Assembly (NCBI GenBank): GCA_003483565.1
Contig: DMYZ01000231.1
Span: 8,183-72,182 of the forward strand
Reading direction: 5' to 3'
DNA length: 64,000 bases
Origin: Prevotella sp.
GTDB lineage: Bacteria; Bacteroidota; Bacteroidia; Bacteroidales; Bacteroidaceae
Translations under genes and position numbers: made by a program
Notes under the pieces: generated by a model
Told to the model about the DNA's origin: nothing
The model's database searches: none
The model's input: the letters and a program-made list of their open reading frames with translations, nothing else
Part shown: positions 51,712 through 60,605 of the stretch, piece after piece
Position numbering within the stretch: position 1 is the stretch's first letter
Layout of the letters: each line of letters opens with the position of its first letter

Positions 51712-54294
51712 TTATTTTTTCATAGAGGCTATGATCTGACTGAGCTGATTCTCGTCAGCAATCAGTACATCACGTGGTTTGGAACCCTGAGCCGGACCGA
51801 CAATACCAGCTGCTTCCATTTGATCCATCAACCGACCGGCACGATTGTAGCCTATACTGAAACGGCGCTGGATCATGCTGGTAGACCCCTGCTGACTGAG
51901 TATGATAGCGTGGGCCGCTTCTTCAAAGTATGGATCCACATTACGGGAATCAATTTGCCCCCCATTTACAACACAACTATCATTGGTATCTGGTTCGGGA
52001 AGAATCAGTGGCTCTACAGGACCAGGCTGGTTTGCAATATATTTATTGATGCCTTCCACTTCAGGAGTATCTACGAAGGCACATTGCACACGGACCGGTT
52101 CATTGCCGTTGACATATAGCATATCACCACGGCCGATCAACTGTTGTGCTCCGCCACGGTCGAGAATGATCTTACTGTCGATAGCTGCACTTACTTTAAA
52201 GGCGATACGTCCAGGGAAGTTTGCTTTGATATTTCCTGTGATGATGCTGGTAGTCGGGCGCTGAGTAGCTATAACCATATGGATGCCTACTGCACGGGCC
52301 AGTTGGGCTATACGTGCAATAGGAAGCTCTATTTCTTTGCCTGCCGTCATGATAAGATCACCAAACTCGTCTATAATTACTACGATATATGGCATGAATT
52401 CGTGTCCCATCGTAGGGTTCAAACGATGGTTGACATATTTGTTATTGTATTCCCTTATATTCCTTGCACCAGCTATCTTAAGCAGGTCATAACGGTGATC
52501 CATCAGTTTACAAAGACTGTTAAGGGTATGGACCACTTTTGTGACATCTGTAATGATTGGCTCGTCATCCTCATCAACAACAGCCATGAAATGTTTAGCT
52601 ATAGGAGTATAAATACTGAATTCAACTTTCTTGGGGTCAATAAGTACGAATTTTAATTCATTTGGATGTTTTTTATAGAGTAGTGAGGTGATGATAGCGT
52701 TCAAGCCCACGGACTTACCCTGTCCTGTAGCACCAGCCACAAGCAGGTGCGGAATTTTTGCAAGGTCAACCATAAAAACCTCGTTAGTGATCGTTTTACC
52801 AAGAGCAATAGGAAGTTCCATCTTTGTTTCTTGGAATTTTTTTGAATTCAAAATACTCTCCATGCTAACAATATTCTGTTTCGCATTTGGAACTTCAATG
52901 CCAATAGTGCCTTTTCCGGGTATTGGAGCTATAATACGTATGCCTAGAGCTGCTAGACTTAAGGCTATATCATCTTCCAGATTTTTGATTTTGGAAATAC
53001 GTACTCCTTCGGCTGGTTGTATTTCATATAAGGTAATGGTTGGGCCTACTGTCGCACGGATAGTCTTGATTTGTACACCGAAATTATCAAGCACTTCAAT
53101 AATTCGGTTTTTATTGTCAATCTGCTCCTGTTCATCTATATATGGTTTTCCATCGTTATCGTATGTTTTCAGAAGGTCAAGAGTCGGAAACTTATAGCGA
53201 GTGAAAGGCTCTCTTGGATTGATCGGCGAATTCAGGTCTGTATCGTCATTAACGGTATTACGGGTCGCCTTTTCTCCTTCAGAAGCGATACTTATCTCCA
53301 TTCCGTTTTTGGCAATTTCTGCTGCGGCCTTAGCCTCCTCGATAACCTGATAGGCATGTTGCTTTCGTTTTTCATCAACGAAAGAAGGAGCTGGGATGTC
53401 TGCAGTATTGTGAGGTTGAGAAGATTCCTGATGATCATTCGATTCTTCATCGCGGGGTGAAAGATCAATAACCTGTGAAGGAACAGGATCAGTAAAAACT
53501 GCTGGTTTTGTCTTTGTTTTTTCTTCTTCCTCCGGCTTACTTTCAATGTCAGCAGAAGAATCTCCTTCTTTATTGGTTTGAATATCTTTGTTGGCAGTGT
53601 TGCCATTGCCATGATTATTTGTAATAGTAAATTTTACTTTATTAGTGATGTATCCTACAGGATTGAGCATCTTCCGGATAACTGTAATTGTTTCAGAAGT
53701 AAGATAGGTGAGGAAGCCAACGGCTGTAAGGAATAGTATAGCTGTAAGGCCCGGTGGTCCGACAATATTCTCTAGCTTTTGTACGCAATAGAGACCATGA
53801 TCTCCTCCTGCATTATAAATATTATCTCCCATGATAGGAGTAATGATTTTGGCAAAAGTAATTGATGACCATATCATGACGAGCATAGTACATAAAAACC
53901 ATTTCCAAAGATTAATTTTATAAACCTTCATGAGTTGCAAAGCAACGGAAAACATGAAAAAAGGTATCAAAAATGAAGGGAGTCCGAAATTTAGGGTAAT
54001 AAGAATATAAGATATAATGGCACCCAGGCTGCCGCAGTAATTGGAAAATTCCTGATGAGAGTTCGTCCATTCACCAGGTCTCATATTTTCCAGAATGCTT
54101 TGATCCGCTTCACCTGTATATAGGTAACTGACCATAGCTATCATAAGATATACGGCTAAGGCAAAGAGTATTATCCCAAAAATGAAATCTGTTCTCTCAC
54201 TATATTTGTTAGTAAAACCCACTGCCTCGTTAAAGCTTTTAGGTTTATGTTCTGTTTTTTTCTTCGTTTTTGTCATTTTTGTTTTCTTCATCAC
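51712..54294 (-). CDS. ftsK: DNA translocase FtsK/SpoIIIE
   Basis: This 860-aa septal DNA pump acts in chromosome dimer resolution and segregation. It has an N-terminal membrane domain of about four helices (about 35-215), a Pro/Glu/Lys linker, and the motor with Walker A VAGATGQGKSVGLNAI, Walker B YIVVIIDEFGDLIM and the ATQRPTTSIITGNIKANFP block. A C-terminal gamma winged helix contains STSMIQRRFSIGYNRAGRLM. The first two codons are both Met. It heads the lolA-like, DUF5687, maf run. Confidence 0.96.
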   Translation of the reverse strand: MMKKTKMTKTKKKTEHKPKSFNEAVGFTNKYSERTDFIFGIILFALAVYLMIAMVSYLYTGEADQSILENMRPGEWTNSHQEFSNYCGSLGAIISYILITLNFGLPSFLIPFFMFSVALQLMKVYKINLWKWFLCTMLVMIWSSITFAKIITPIMGDNIYNAGGDHGLYCVQKLENIVGPPGLTAILFLTAVGFLTYLTSETITVIRKMLNPVGYITNKVKFTITNNHGNGNTANKDIQTNKEGDSSADIESKPEEEEKTKTKPAVFTDPVPSQVIDLSPRDEESNDHQESSQPHNTADIPAPSFVDEKRKQHAYQVIEEAKAAAEIAKNGMEISIASEGEKATRNTVNDDTDLNSPINPREPFTRYKFPTLDLLKTYDNDGKPYIDEQEQIDNKNRIIEVLDNFGVQIKTIRATVGPTITLYEIQPAEGVRISKIKNLEDDIALSLAALGIRIIAPIPGKGTIGIEVPNAKQNIVSMESILNSKKFQETKMELPIALGKTITNEVFMVDLAKIPHLLVAGATGQGKSVGLNAIITSLLYKKHPNELKFVLIDPKKVEFSIYTPIAKHFMAVVDEDDEPIITDVTKVVHTLNSLCKLMDHRYDLLKIAGARNIREYNNKYVNHRLNPTMGHEFMPYIVVIIDEFGDLIMTAGKEIELPIARIAQLARAVGIHMVIATQRPTTSIITGNIKANFPGRIAFKVSAAIDSKIILDRGGAQQLIGRGDMLYVNGNEPVRVQCAFVDTPEVEGINKYIANQPGPVEPLILPEPDTNDSCVVNGGQIDSRNVDPYFEEAAHAIILSQQGSTSMIQRRFSIGYNRAGRLMDQMEAAGIVGPAQGSKPRDVLIADENQLSQIIASMKK

Positions 54295-54343
54295 CTTCCG
54301 TTTTTTAAACTTCTTTGCGGAATTATTTTCTTGTAATGTTTTG

Positions 54344-54351
54344 CAAATTTA
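54344..54351 (-). promoter_or_regulatory. Probable ftsK -7 element
   Basis: TAAATTTG on the minus strand, 49 bases upstream of the ATG, in the divergent region with the exonuclease gene. Confidence 0.5.
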
Positions 54352-54394
54352 TAGAAAATATAAGAAAAGAGAGCAAGATTTCCTCTTTTTTTGC

Positions 54395-54402
54395 TAATTT
54401 TG
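54395..54402 (+). promoter_or_regulatory. Probable -7 element of the exonuclease gene
   Basis: TAATTTTG lies nine bases before the ATG at 54412; the transcript would have almost no leader. Confidence 0.4.
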
Positions 54403-54411
54403 CAAACTGAA

Positions 54412-55161
54412 ATGAGAAAAAAAATATATAGTAAGTTTGACAAGCATGAAATAAATGCTCTTCCAAGAGTGCTTTTTGAAGGACGCATTATTACTATTCT
54501 GTCTCCAGGAGAGACGGAAAAAGCTGTCGATTACTTGCTTGATAGTGATATTTTAGGGTTCGATACCGAGACTAGACCTGTATTTCATAAAGGCAGAGCG
54601 CATAAGGTGTCTTTGCTTCAGGTAAGCAATCGTAATACTTGTTTTTTATTCCGCTTGAACCATACAGGTTTCACTCCTGCTATTAAAAGGCTTCTTGAAG
54701 ATACAGCAGTTACTAAGATCGGCCTGTCCTGGCATGATGATTTGCTGGGACTTCACCGCTTGGGAGAATTCACGCCTGGAAATTTTGTTGAATTGCAGAC
54801 CTTGGCTCCTGAAGTAGGAATAGAAGATAAGAGCCTTCAAAAATTATATGCTAATCTTTTTCATCAAAAAATAAGCAAAGCTCAGCGTTTAACGAACTGG
54901 GAGTCTGATATACTTAAAGACAACCAGAAACTTTACGCTGCTACAGATGCCTGGACCTGCATACAAATTTATGATGAGTTAAAAAGACTTCTCGAAACTC
55001 GTAATTTTGATTTAGTTGTAGTGCCGGATCCAGCGCCTGTGAAGAAAATTGTTGATGCCGCTTCTGATGTTGATACGGCTGCAGCCAAAGTAGTTCGTAA
55101 TGAAGATATTATAACGGAGTCTCGTACAAAAAATAAAAATAAGAAAAATGAGCAATTATAA
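54412..55161 (+). CDS. DEDDy 3'-5' exonuclease (RNase D-like)
   Basis: This 249-aa nuclease has Exo I LGFDTETRPVF, Exo II in KIGLSWHDDLLGLHRLG and Exo III YAATDAWTCIQIYDEL. It matches the single-domain RNase-D-like enzymes without an HRDC domain, so the natural substrate (RNA or DNA) is uncertain. The start is the ATG at 54412 (MRKKIYSKFD). The C-terminal 35 residues are a Val/Asp/Lys-rich tail. It overlaps the methyltransferase gene by 14 bases. Confidence 0.85.
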   Translation: MRKKIYSKFDKHEINALPRVLFEGRIITILSPGETEKAVDYLLDSDILGFDTETRPVFHKGRAHKVSLLQVSNRNTCFLFRLNHTGFTPAIKRLLEDTAVTKIGLSWHDDLLGLHRLGEFTPGNFVELQTLAPEVGIEDKSLQKLYANLFHQKISKAQRLTNWESDILKDNQKLYAATDAWTCIQIYDELKRLLETRNFDLVVVPDPAPVKKIVDAASDVDTAAAKVVRNEDIITESRTKNKNKKNEQL

Positions 55162-56335
55162 AAGTATCTATTTAAAAAGAGGTAAGGACGATTCCTTAAA
55201 ACGTTTTCACCCGTGGATATTCAGTGGTGCTATTCACCATATGGACGAGACGATTATAGAAGGTGATACCGTAAGAGTTATTACTTCTGATGGGGATTTT
55301 ATAGCTGTAGGACATTATCAGAAAGGTAGTATTGCTGTTCGTGTTCTCAGTTTTCAGGATATCGTGATTGATTCTGCTTTTTGGGAAGAATATCTGAAAT
55401 CAGCATTGAAGATGCGCATCGCTATTGGCTTGGCTGATAATCCTAACAATAATACTTATCGTTTAGTTCACGGAGAAGGTGACAACCTTCCTGGCTTGGT
55501 TATAGACTGTTATGGTAAGACTGCTGTAATGCAGGCTCATAGCGTAGGTATGCATGTGAACAGACATGATGTATGTGATGCTTTGGTGAAAATTATGGAT
55601 GGACGAATACAGAATGTATTTTATAAAAGCGAGACGACATTGCCTTTTAAAGCTAACGTGGAACAGGAAAATGGTTTTATTTATGGAGGAGATGCTGATA
55701 ATGTAGCAATCGAAAATAATCTAAAGTTTCATATAGATTGGCTAAAAGGCCAAAAGACGGGTTTCTTTGTTGATCAAAGAGAAAACCGTTCTTTGCTTGA
55801 AAAATATTCAAAAAACAGAAGTGTGCTGAATATGTTCTGCTATACAGGAGGCTTTTCTGTTTATGCCATGAGGGGAGGGGCTGAACTTGTACATAGTGTG
55901 GATAGCAGTGCTAAGGCAATAGAACTGACTAATGCTAATATAGAAATGAATTTCCCCGGTGATAACCGCCATCAAGCTTATTGTGAGGATGCTTTTAAAT
56001 ATATGGATGAACATGATGATAAATATGACTTGATAATCCTTGACCCTCCTGCATTTGCCAAGCATAGAAGTGCCCTGCATAATGCACTGAAGGGATATAT
56101 CCGATTAAACTATAAAGGGTTGCAGCGCATTAAGCATGGCGGAATACTCTTTACTTTTAGTTGTAGTCAGGCTGTCAATAAAGATCAGTTCCGTGCAGCT
56201 GTTTTTACAGCTGCAGCTCAGGCCAAGCGCAGAGTTAGAATTTTACATCAATTGCATCAGCCTGCTGACCATCCTATTAATATTTACCATCCTGAAGGTG
56301 AATATTTGAAGGGATTGGTTCTTTATGTGGAATAA
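55148..56335 (+). CDS. RlmI-like 23S rRNA (cytosine-C5) methyltransferase
   Basis: This 395-aa class I SAM methyltransferase has an N-terminal PUA domain (LKRFHPWIFSGAIHHM, GDFIAVGHYQKGSIAVRVL), an EEHB-like middle part and a C-terminal Rossmann domain with LNMFCYTGGFSVYAMRGGA, LDPPAFAKHR and FTFSCSQAV, the latter with the probable catalytic Cys. It fits the family that methylates C1962 of 23S rRNA. It overlaps the exonuclease gene by 14 bases, so the two RNA-related enzymes are translationally linked. Confidence 0.9.
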   Translation: MSNYKSIYLKRGKDDSLKRFHPWIFSGAIHHMDETIIEGDTVRVITSDGDFIAVGHYQKGSIAVRVLSFQDIVIDSAFWEEYLKSALKMRIAIGLADNPNNNTYRLVHGEGDNLPGLVIDCYGKTAVMQAHSVGMHVNRHDVCDALVKIMDGRIQNVFYKSETTLPFKANVEQENGFIYGGDADNVAIENNLKFHIDWLKGQKTGFFVDQRENRSLLEKYSKNRSVLNMFCYTGGFSVYAMRGGAELVHSVDSSAKAIELTNANIEMNFPGDNRHQAYCEDAFKYMDEHDDKYDLIILDPPAFAKHRSALHNALKGYIRLNYKGLQRIKHGGILFTFSCSQAVNKDQFRAAVFTAAAQAKRRVRILHQLHQPADHPINIYHPEGEYLKGLVLYVE

Positions 56336-56365
56336 ATGCGGAAGATGCAAATTATTGTTCAAACA

Positions 56366-56397
56366 TTTGCTGTTTTAAGAAATTTGATGTATTTTTG
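56366..56397 (+). promoter_or_regulatory. Promoter of the Wza-like gene
   Basis: TTTG (56366-56369), 20-base spacer, TATTTTTG (56390-56397), 28 bases before the ATG. Near-consensus. Confidence 0.75.
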
Positions 56398-56425
56398 CAA
56401 CGACAAAATGAATTTTTGACAAGGT

Positions 56426-57226
56426 ATGAAAAAACTGATTTTTTTCTTCGTAATCCTATTTGCTTTGATTCTGTCTATGGACAGTTGTTCTAGCAGTCAA
56501 CAAGTAGCTTATTTCCAAAATATTGATTCCGTGAATCTGGCAGCATCTAAAATGCTTTATGATGCGAAAATTATGCCTAAGGACCAACTGACAATTACGG
56601 TCATTACGACCGATCCAGAGGCTGCGTCTCCATTTAATCTTTCTGTTTCGAATACTATTGGAACATCTGGACAGTTGAGTACAGGTGGTGGTTCTTTGCA
56701 AGGATATCTGGTAGATAATGATGGAAATATTAATTTCCCTATTGTTGGTAAATTGCATGTTGTAGGATTGACGAAGACTCAGTGCGAGGATATGATCAAG
56801 ACTAAAATAGCTCCTTACCTTGCCAAACAGGAAACGCCAATAGTGACAGTAAGAATGGCGAGTTATCGTGTTACAGTATTGGGCGAGGTGGCTCGGCCGG
56901 GGGTCGTTCCGGTAACAACTGAGAAGATGAGCATTATTGAAGCACTTGCTTCTGCCGGAGATCTTACTATTTATGGTAAACGCAATAATGTTATGCTTAT
57001 TCGGGAGGATGCTAGCGGTGAGAAGAGTGTTCATCGATTGAATTTGAATGATGCCAGATTGATTAATTCTCCTTATTATTATCTTCAGCAGAATGATATC
57101 ATTTATGTTCAGCCTAATGCAGTTCAGGCAAGAAATTCTGCTATTGGCAGTTCAACGACAATTTGGTTCTCTGTGGTTAGTATCTTGACTTCATTGGCGG
57201 CATTAATTGTGAATATCGTAAGATGA
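56426..57226 (+). CDS. Polysaccharide export lipoprotein (Wza-like)
   Basis: This 266-aa outer membrane lipoprotein has the signal LILSMDSC (Cys17), a poly-export domain (YDAKIMPKDQLTITV, YLVDNDGNINFPIVG, KLHVVGLTKTQCEDMI) and an SLBB-type domain (VTVLGEVARPGVVPV). A membrane-like C-terminal stretch (about 245-262) is present, as in Bacteroidales Wza relatives. No Wzc kinase or glycosyltransferase genes follow; the gene stands alone with its own promoter, so its capsule or exopolysaccharide partners are elsewhere. Confidence 0.88.
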   Translation: MKKLIFFFVILFALILSMDSCSSSQQVAYFQNIDSVNLAASKMLYDAKIMPKDQLTITVITTDPEAASPFNLSVSNTIGTSGQLSTGGGSLQGYLVDNDGNINFPIVGKLHVVGLTKTQCEDMIKTKIAPYLAKQETPIVTVRMASYRVTVLGEVARPGVVPVTTEKMSIIEALASAGDLTIYGKRNNVMLIREDASGEKSVHRLNLNDARLINSPYYYLQQNDIIYVQPNAVQARNSAIGSSTTIWFSVVSILTSLAALIVNIVR

Positions 57227-57259
57227 TATTTTTAAGAAAAGATTTTATATAAATAAAAT

Positions 57260-57484
57260 ATGTACAGAGCTGTGGAATATTCTGTTAAACGGAAAAATCA
57301 TCCAATTGGACTGCAAGGGCATCAATACCTTCAATGTTCAGGTGGATGCTCTGACAATATTATGGGCTTTGGCTCTGTGGGGGGAATATCCCCCTTCCTG
57401 GTATTTCTTAGTTATACAGTTGCTTACAATAAAATTATTGTTGATAAAACTGAAAATATGGCGAAGTCTGTTTCTCTTGAGTAA
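57260..57484 (+). CDS. Doubtful small reading frame, 74 aa
   Basis: The gap 57227-57564 holds two overlapping frames. This one has ATG after an A/T-rich leader (TAAATAAAATATG) typical for Bacteroidales starts, and codes for 74 residues without recognisable domain. A second frame, open from about 57252 to 57530, codes for a more hydrophobic sequence (VQVDALTILWALALWG) but lacks an ATG. One may be a gene or both may be a decayed remnant. Confidence 0.3.
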   Translation: MYRAVEYSVKRKNHPIGLQGHQYLQCSGGCSDNIMGFGSVGGISPFLVFLSYTVAYNKIIVDKTENMAKSVSLE

Positions 57485-57564
57485 CAGACTCCGTCTGTAT
57501 ATATACGGTACTGTAATAGTACAAAACTGAACAGAATTTATTTATTTGTTAAAAATACTAAAGA

Positions 57565-59451
57565 GTGGAACCATTACACGAAGACTGTGGCGTCGCATTG
57601 ATACGATTGCTTAAACCCTTTGAGTATTACCAGCAGAAGTACGGAACCTGGAAATACGGTTTGAATAAACTCTATCTTATGATGGAGAAACAACATAACC
57701 GTGGGCAGGAGGGTGCTGGTATGGCATGTGTTAAACTGGATTCAGCCCCCGGAAAAGAATACATGTTTCGCGAGAGAGCTATGGGAAGCAATGCTATTAC
57801 TGAAATATTCAGTAATCTTAATGATGAGTACAAGGAGTTTGATCCAAGTATGCTCTCGGATGCTAATTATGCAAAGGATAATCTCCCTTTTGCTGGAGAA
57901 TTGTATATGGGGCATCTTCGTTATTCTACAACGGGTAAGCGCGGTATCCAGTACACACATCCTTTTTTAAGAAGAAATAACTGGCGTGCAAAAAACTTGT
58001 GCTTTTGTGGAAATTTCAATATGACAAATGTCGATGAAATCTTTAACCAGCTTACTAAACAAGGACAGTGCCCACGTATTTACAGTGATACTTATATACT
58101 GTTGGAATTAATGGGACATCGCCTTGACAGAGAAGTGGAACGCAACTTTATTGAGGCTAAGAATCTCGGTCTAGAGGATACATCTATTACAGAATATATT
58201 GAGAATCATGTGAAGATGAGCAATGTGCTCAAAACCTCGATGAAGGACTTTGATGGCGGATATGTTGTCAGCGGTCTTACAGGATCGGGTGAAATGTTTG
58301 CAATGAGGGATCCTTGGGGAATACGCCCTGCTTTCTATTATAAGAATGATGAGATCTTTGTTGTTGCCAGCGAACGTCCTGTACTCCAGACAACATTTGA
58401 TTTAGAGTATGAAGATATTCAGGAATTAGAACCAGGTGAAGCCTTAATGGTGAATAAAAACGGTGATTTCTCTAAAGAACAAATTCTTGTTCCTGCAAAA
58501 AAAAGTGCCTGTTCTTTTGAACGTATTTATTTTAGCCGTGGTTCTGACCGTGATATTTATAAGGAACGTAAAAAGCTTGGAAAGCAACTTACTCAGCCTA
58601 TCTTAAAAGCTGTAGACTATGATATAAACCATACTGTATTTTCCTATATTCCTAATACAGCTGAAGTAGCTTATTATGGTATGCTTGATGGTTTTAAGGA
58701 ATATATGAATGAACAGAAAATTAAGAAGATAGAGAATCTTGACCATAGGCCTACTCATGAGGAACTGGAAAATATTCTTAGTAATTTTGTTCGTTCAGAG
58801 AAAGTGGCATGGAAAGATATAAAACTGCGCACTTTTATTTCTGAAAGTGATTCTCGAAATGATCTGGCCAGTCATGTTTATGATATCACTTATGGATGTA
58901 TCAAACCTTATGTGGACAATCTGGTCGTAATAGATGACAGTATTGTCAGGGGCACAACCCTTAAGGAAAGTATTTTACGTATTCTAGATCGCTTGCATCC
59001 GAAAAAAATGGTTATGGTAAGTTCTGCTCCTCAGATACGCTATCCTGATTATTATGGCATAGATATGTCTCGTCTGGAAGAGTTCTGTGTGTTCCGTGCA
59101 GCTATCCAGTTGCTTAAGGACAGAGGTATGGAGCATGTGATAGAGGAGGTATATAAGCAAAGTCTTAGTGAACTTAAAAAATCCAAGACAGAAATGCAGA
59201 ATGCCGTACGAGGTATTTATGAACCATTTACTGTAGATGAAATAAATGAGAAGATTGTTGAAATGCTTCGCCCGGAAGGAGTAAAGACTCCTATAGAGGT
59301 TATCTATCAGAGTCTGGAAGGTTTACGGTCTGCTATCCCGGAACATACCGGTGATTGGTATTTTACAGGTAAGTATCCGACTCCAGGAGGAACCAGCAGC
59401 TGTAATAAAGCTTTTATCAGCTATTTTGAGAAATTCTACAAAACAATTTAA
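57565..59451 (+). CDS. Long amidophosphoribosyltransferase paralogue (PurF-like)
   Basis: This 628-aa protein has the class II glutaminase Cys8 (MEPLHEDCGVALI, so a seven-residue propeptide is expected), the glutaminase block HNRGQEGAGMACVKL and the PRPP loop VVIDDSIVRGTTL (454-466). It is over 100 residues longer than PurF (about 470-510), with an insert before the PRPP loop (around 385-430) and a longer C-terminus. The start is GTG at 57565. It stands 23 bases before carA. It may catalyse the first purine step or a related phosphoribosylamine reaction. Confidence 0.88.
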   Translation: MEPLHEDCGVALIRLLKPFEYYQQKYGTWKYGLNKLYLMMEKQHNRGQEGAGMACVKLDSAPGKEYMFRERAMGSNAITEIFSNLNDEYKEFDPSMLSDANYAKDNLPFAGELYMGHLRYSTTGKRGIQYTHPFLRRNNWRAKNLCFCGNFNMTNVDEIFNQLTKQGQCPRIYSDTYILLELMGHRLDREVERNFIEAKNLGLEDTSITEYIENHVKMSNVLKTSMKDFDGGYVVSGLTGSGEMFAMRDPWGIRPAFYYKNDEIFVVASERPVLQTTFDLEYEDIQELEPGEALMVNKNGDFSKEQILVPAKKSACSFERIYFSRGSDRDIYKERKKLGKQLTQPILKAVDYDINHTVFSYIPNTAEVAYYGMLDGFKEYMNEQKIKKIENLDHRPTHEELENILSNFVRSEKVAWKDIKLRTFISESDSRNDLASHVYDITYGCIKPYVDNLVVIDDSIVRGTTLKESILRILDRLHPKKMVMVSSAPQIRYPDYYGIDMSRLEEFCVFRAAIQLLKDRGMEHVIEEVYKQSLSELKKSKTEMQNAVRGIYEPFTVDEINEKIVEMLRPEGVKTPIEVIYQSLEGLRSAIPEHTGDWYFTGKYPTPGGTSSCNKAFISYFEKFYKTI

Positions 59452-59474
59452 GAAACACTGAATATTAAAGATAA

Positions 59475-60551
59475 ATGAAAAACGTAACTTTAGTTTTATC
59501 AGACGGTACAAAATTCCACGGCAAGAGCTTTGGTTATGATGCTCCTGTTGCCGGAGAAGTTGTATTTAACACTGCTATGATGGGGTATCCGGAGAGTCTT
59601 ACGGATCCATCTTATGCAGGACAGTTGATGACACTTACTTTTCCTTTGGTAGGAAATTATGGTGTGCCACCATTTACGATTGCGAAAAATGGGCTGCCTA
59701 CCTATATGGAGAGTGATAAAATTTACGCTTCAGCACTCATTGTCAGTGATTATAGTCAGGAATATAGTCATTGGAATGCTGTTGAAAGCCTTGCAGATTG
59801 GCTTAAACGTGAACATGTGCCAGGCATTACCGGAATTGATACTCGTGAGTTGACTAAAGTGCTTCGTGAGCATGGGGTAATGATGGGCAAGATCCTTTTT
59901 GATGATGAACCTGAGAATATTCCTGATGCTCAATATGAAGGAGTAAATTTTGTTGATCAGGTTAGTTGTAAAGGGATTATCAGGTATAATGAGGGCGCCG
60001 GTAAAAAGGTCGTGCTTGTCGATTGTGGAGTGAAAGCTAATATTATACGTTGTCTTATTAAAAGAGGTGTCGAAGTTATCCGTGTACCTTGGAACTATGA
60101 TTATACTGGTATGGACTTTGATGGTCTCTTTCTGACGAATGGTCCTGGTGATCCTGATATGTGTATGGATGCTGTCAGAATAATACAAAAGCAGATGAAT
60201 GCAAGCCGCAAACCTATCTGTGGCATTTGTATGGGTAATCAGCTCCTTGCAAAGGCGGGAGGAGCTACCGTATACAAACTGAAGTATGGCCATCGTAGTC
60301 AAAATCAGCCAGTAAGACTTATCGGGACTAATCATTGTTATATTACAACACAGAATCATGGTTATGCTGTAGATGCACAGACCTTAGGAAAGGATTGGGA
60401 GGAACTCTTTGTTAATATGAATGATGGTTCAAATGAAGGTATCCGACATAAAGAAAATCCTTGGTTTAGCAGCCAGTTCCATCCTGAGGCTTGTGCTGGT
60501 CCTGTTGATACGGAATTCCTCTTTGACAAGTTTGTTGAAACCTTGAAATAA
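59475..60551 (+). CDS. carA: Carbamoyl-phosphate synthase small subunit
   Basis: This 358-aa glutaminase subunit supplies ammonia to CarB for carbamoyl phosphate, used in pyrimidine and arginine synthesis. The N-terminal domain has SDGTKFHGKSFG and FNTAMMGYPESLTDPSY. The class I amidotransferase nucleophile is Cys252 in CGICMGNQLLA, with the His/Glu pair in SSQFHPEACAGP. It lies between the PurF-like gene and carB, all in the same direction. Confidence 0.97.
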   Translation: MKNVTLVLSDGTKFHGKSFGYDAPVAGEVVFNTAMMGYPESLTDPSYAGQLMTLTFPLVGNYGVPPFTIAKNGLPTYMESDKIYASALIVSDYSQEYSHWNAVESLADWLKREHVPGITGIDTRELTKVLREHGVMMGKILFDDEPENIPDAQYEGVNFVDQVSCKGIIRYNEGAGKKVVLVDCGVKANIIRCLIKRGVEVIRVPWNYDYTGMDFDGLFLTNGPGDPDMCMDAVRIIQKQMNASRKPICGICMGNQLLAKAGGATVYKLKYGHRSQNQPVRLIGTNHCYITTQNHGYAVDAQTLGKDWEELFVNMNDGSNEGIRHKENPWFSSQFHPEACAGPVDTEFLFDKFVETLK

Positions 60552-60605
60552 GCCATGGCGTAAAAATGGCTAAATGAGTTATTAGTTCTATAAAGAAATC
60601 ATTAT

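Noticed and set aside
54391..54411. TTG-initiated extension of the exonuclease
   Set aside because: It overlaps the -7 element, and the ATG at 54412 gives a sensible N-terminus.
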